A stretch of 64,000 nucleotides of DNA. Origin: Membranipora membranacea. Its lineage: Eukaryota; Bryozoa; Gymnolaemata; Cheilostomatida; Membraniporidae. Of this stretch, positions 62,722 to 64,000 are shown one piece after another. A model generated the notes under the pieces. It was not told where the DNA came from. It worked only from the letters and a program-made list of their open reading frames with translations, and did no database searches. The DNA is taken from positions 18,977,001 to 19,041,000 of the forward strand of contig OU612067.1 in assembly GCA_914767715.1 (NCBI GenBank), read 5' to 3'. A program made the position numbers and the translations under genes. Numbering within the stretch: position 1 is the stretch's first letter; every line of letters begins with the position of its first letter.

Positions 62722-64000
62722 ATGGCGGAAGTCGGAGATGGAGGTACTGCCAAAGGACGCAGGACATCAGATAAACAAATGCTGACTAAAGATGGTTTCC
62801 CTGTGACTTCTGAAAGTGAGGCATGTAAGTGGATAAAAGATACTTAAAGTGAGATCACTATAAGTGTAATAATTGTGGTTACTTTTATCTGCAACATTTT
62901 GTAGATTTAAAGACTTACAAGATTAGCGATCAAAAGACAGTTTTCTGAGCTTCTGAGAAATTTAAGCCGCTCTTTAGAGTTGTCTTCCCGTCTGTCTTGA
63001 AACACCATTATTTTGCCTGATTCTCGCTCACATACAAAATCTTTATCACAACTGGGAAAACATGCAATTATGGGCAAATTATATACTTACCTTGACTTGT
63101 CTTAAGTGGGGGAAGGGTAGTGCTATGAGACTGTATTTTCTGGGATATTGACAGCTACAGACAATTTTTGCCTATTAATTAAACACATCCTTGATGTCAG
63201 TAGGGTCAGCATGTTCCAAACAGTATGCCAGTGTATTCATGATTATGAGAGTTGTCTGTATTTGAGATTCGTATGAATTGAAGCGATCGCTTGCGCTATT
63301 TAAAGCTGCTCCTGATTGCTGTTAATATAATAAAAGCTACCCTGTAGAGTTTTAAGGTTTTTTGAGACTTGAGGAAATAATTAATTTTAGCCTTTCACTT
63401 ATGTTTTTTTGCAGGTTATAGAATATGGTATAAACATAGTTTGGAGCCAGAGTGCACTGACTTGCTGATTAATGACCCTCATCTAACCCAGATATCACTG
63501 TCAGATCTGACAGCTGCTATTGATGGCCTCGATATCACTCACATGATGATCAGCGGTGATATCCCACCTACTCTTGGTCAGATAGCTCCTGATCTGAAAC
63601 AACTCAGACTAAGGCTAATACAACACCAAGATCAGCTACAGAGGTGAGCCTACCTTTTGTGGGATATGGTATGGTGTGTCTGTATCTGATTTGTGTGAGT
63701 GCATTTAGTGAAGCGATAGTATGTCCAAGGAAAACTATTGTTGAGATTCTTAAATCTCCTATCATGTGAGTTGTCTTCCTATTATCAGCACTATAATGGT
63801 GTTGAGTGAAAAATTGAAATTTAATATCATGTGAAATTTATTTCAGTGCAAAACTTAGATCCCATTTTCTCGTAGGGTGTTTTGATGACCGATATCAATA
63901 ACCATGGCTATTCGTTATCACCAGCAGTAAGCCCATTAGTTATATGTGATAGTTATTTCCTGATCACCTCACATGTAATTTTTAATATATTACAGTGTCT
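62722..64000 (+). CDS. LRR-Roc-COR-caspase gene, copy B (5' end only)
   Basis: Second copy of the gene at 24263-32776, cut by the window end. Exon 1 is 62722-62824 (103 nt, start MAEVGDGGTAKGRR), exon 2 is 63415-63643 (229 nt) and exon 3 begins at 63996. Exon 1 encodes the same peptide as copy A. Exon 2 is one codon shorter and clearly changed between the WY(R/K)HSLEPEC start and the ISLSDLTA block: copy A reads DELALFYHNRFTE where copy B reads TDLLINDPHLTQ. The bordering intron ends are still easy to align. The downstream LRR, Roc, COR and caspase exons would lie to the right and cannot be assessed. The function is inferred from copy A. Confidence 0.85.

Larger units (their letters stand above)
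41287..64000. repeat. Segmental duplication, unit B
   Basis: Direct copy of 1-25347. The block starts inside CEP295 exon 19 only because the window starts there. The stretch 24263-41286 contains the sequence that completes one full repeat unit (Roco-caspase A plus the 3' exons of CEP295 B). Confidence 0.95.

Overview
The window is nuclear DNA of an animal, AT-rich, with genes cut into many short exons by GT-AG introns. No prokaryotic operon, rRNA or CRISPR signal is present. A centriole gene (CEP295) next to a leucine-rich-repeat / Roc-COR GTPase / caspase gene, together with dense small inverted-repeat transposons, fits an early-branching metazoan. A sponge is my best guess, but that is an inference and not a reading of any species marker.

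Layout. (1) 1-16466, minus strand: 5' part of a CEP295 homologue, copy A (exons 1-19; the rest lies left of the window). (2) 16467-24262: intergenic region between the divergent genes, rich in palindromic elements, including a 2.3 kb terminal-inverted-repeat element with a 9-bp target duplication. (3) 24263-32776, plus strand: a complete 13-exon gene for a 1,408-residue protein with leucine-rich repeats, a Roc GTPase, a COR domain and a C-terminal caspase-like protease domain with visible His and Cys catalytic residues. (4) 32777-34164: short convergent intergenic stretch. (5) 34165-57451, minus strand: complete CEP295 copy B, 30 exons, 1,658 residues, ending in an ALMS motif. (6) 57452-62721: intergenic region of copy B, homologous to (2) but with different transposon insertions (a tRNA-containing hAT-type MITE and a broken hAT-like transposase gene). 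(7) 62722-64000, plus strand: the first exons of a second LRR-Roc-COR-caspase gene, cut by the window end.

Parts 1-25347 and 41287-64000 are two direct copies of the same segment. The repeated unit is about 41 kb and holds one CEP295 and one LRR-Roc-COR-caspase gene. The copies differ by scattered substitutions, small indels and several clean transposon presence/absence differences. This is either a true tandem duplication or two haplotypes joined in the assembly. Sequence alone cannot decide between them.

The most notable object is the LRR-Roc-COR-caspase protein. It puts a candidate sensor (LRRs), a GTP switch (Roc-COR) and a proteolytic effector (caspase-like) in one chain, the layout expected of an innate immune or cell-death receptor. 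Its exon structure shows an internal duplication of the sensor module, and the one sensor exon comparable between the two copies has diverged more than its surroundings. CEP295 is expected to act at centrioles and has no obvious functional link to its neighbour.
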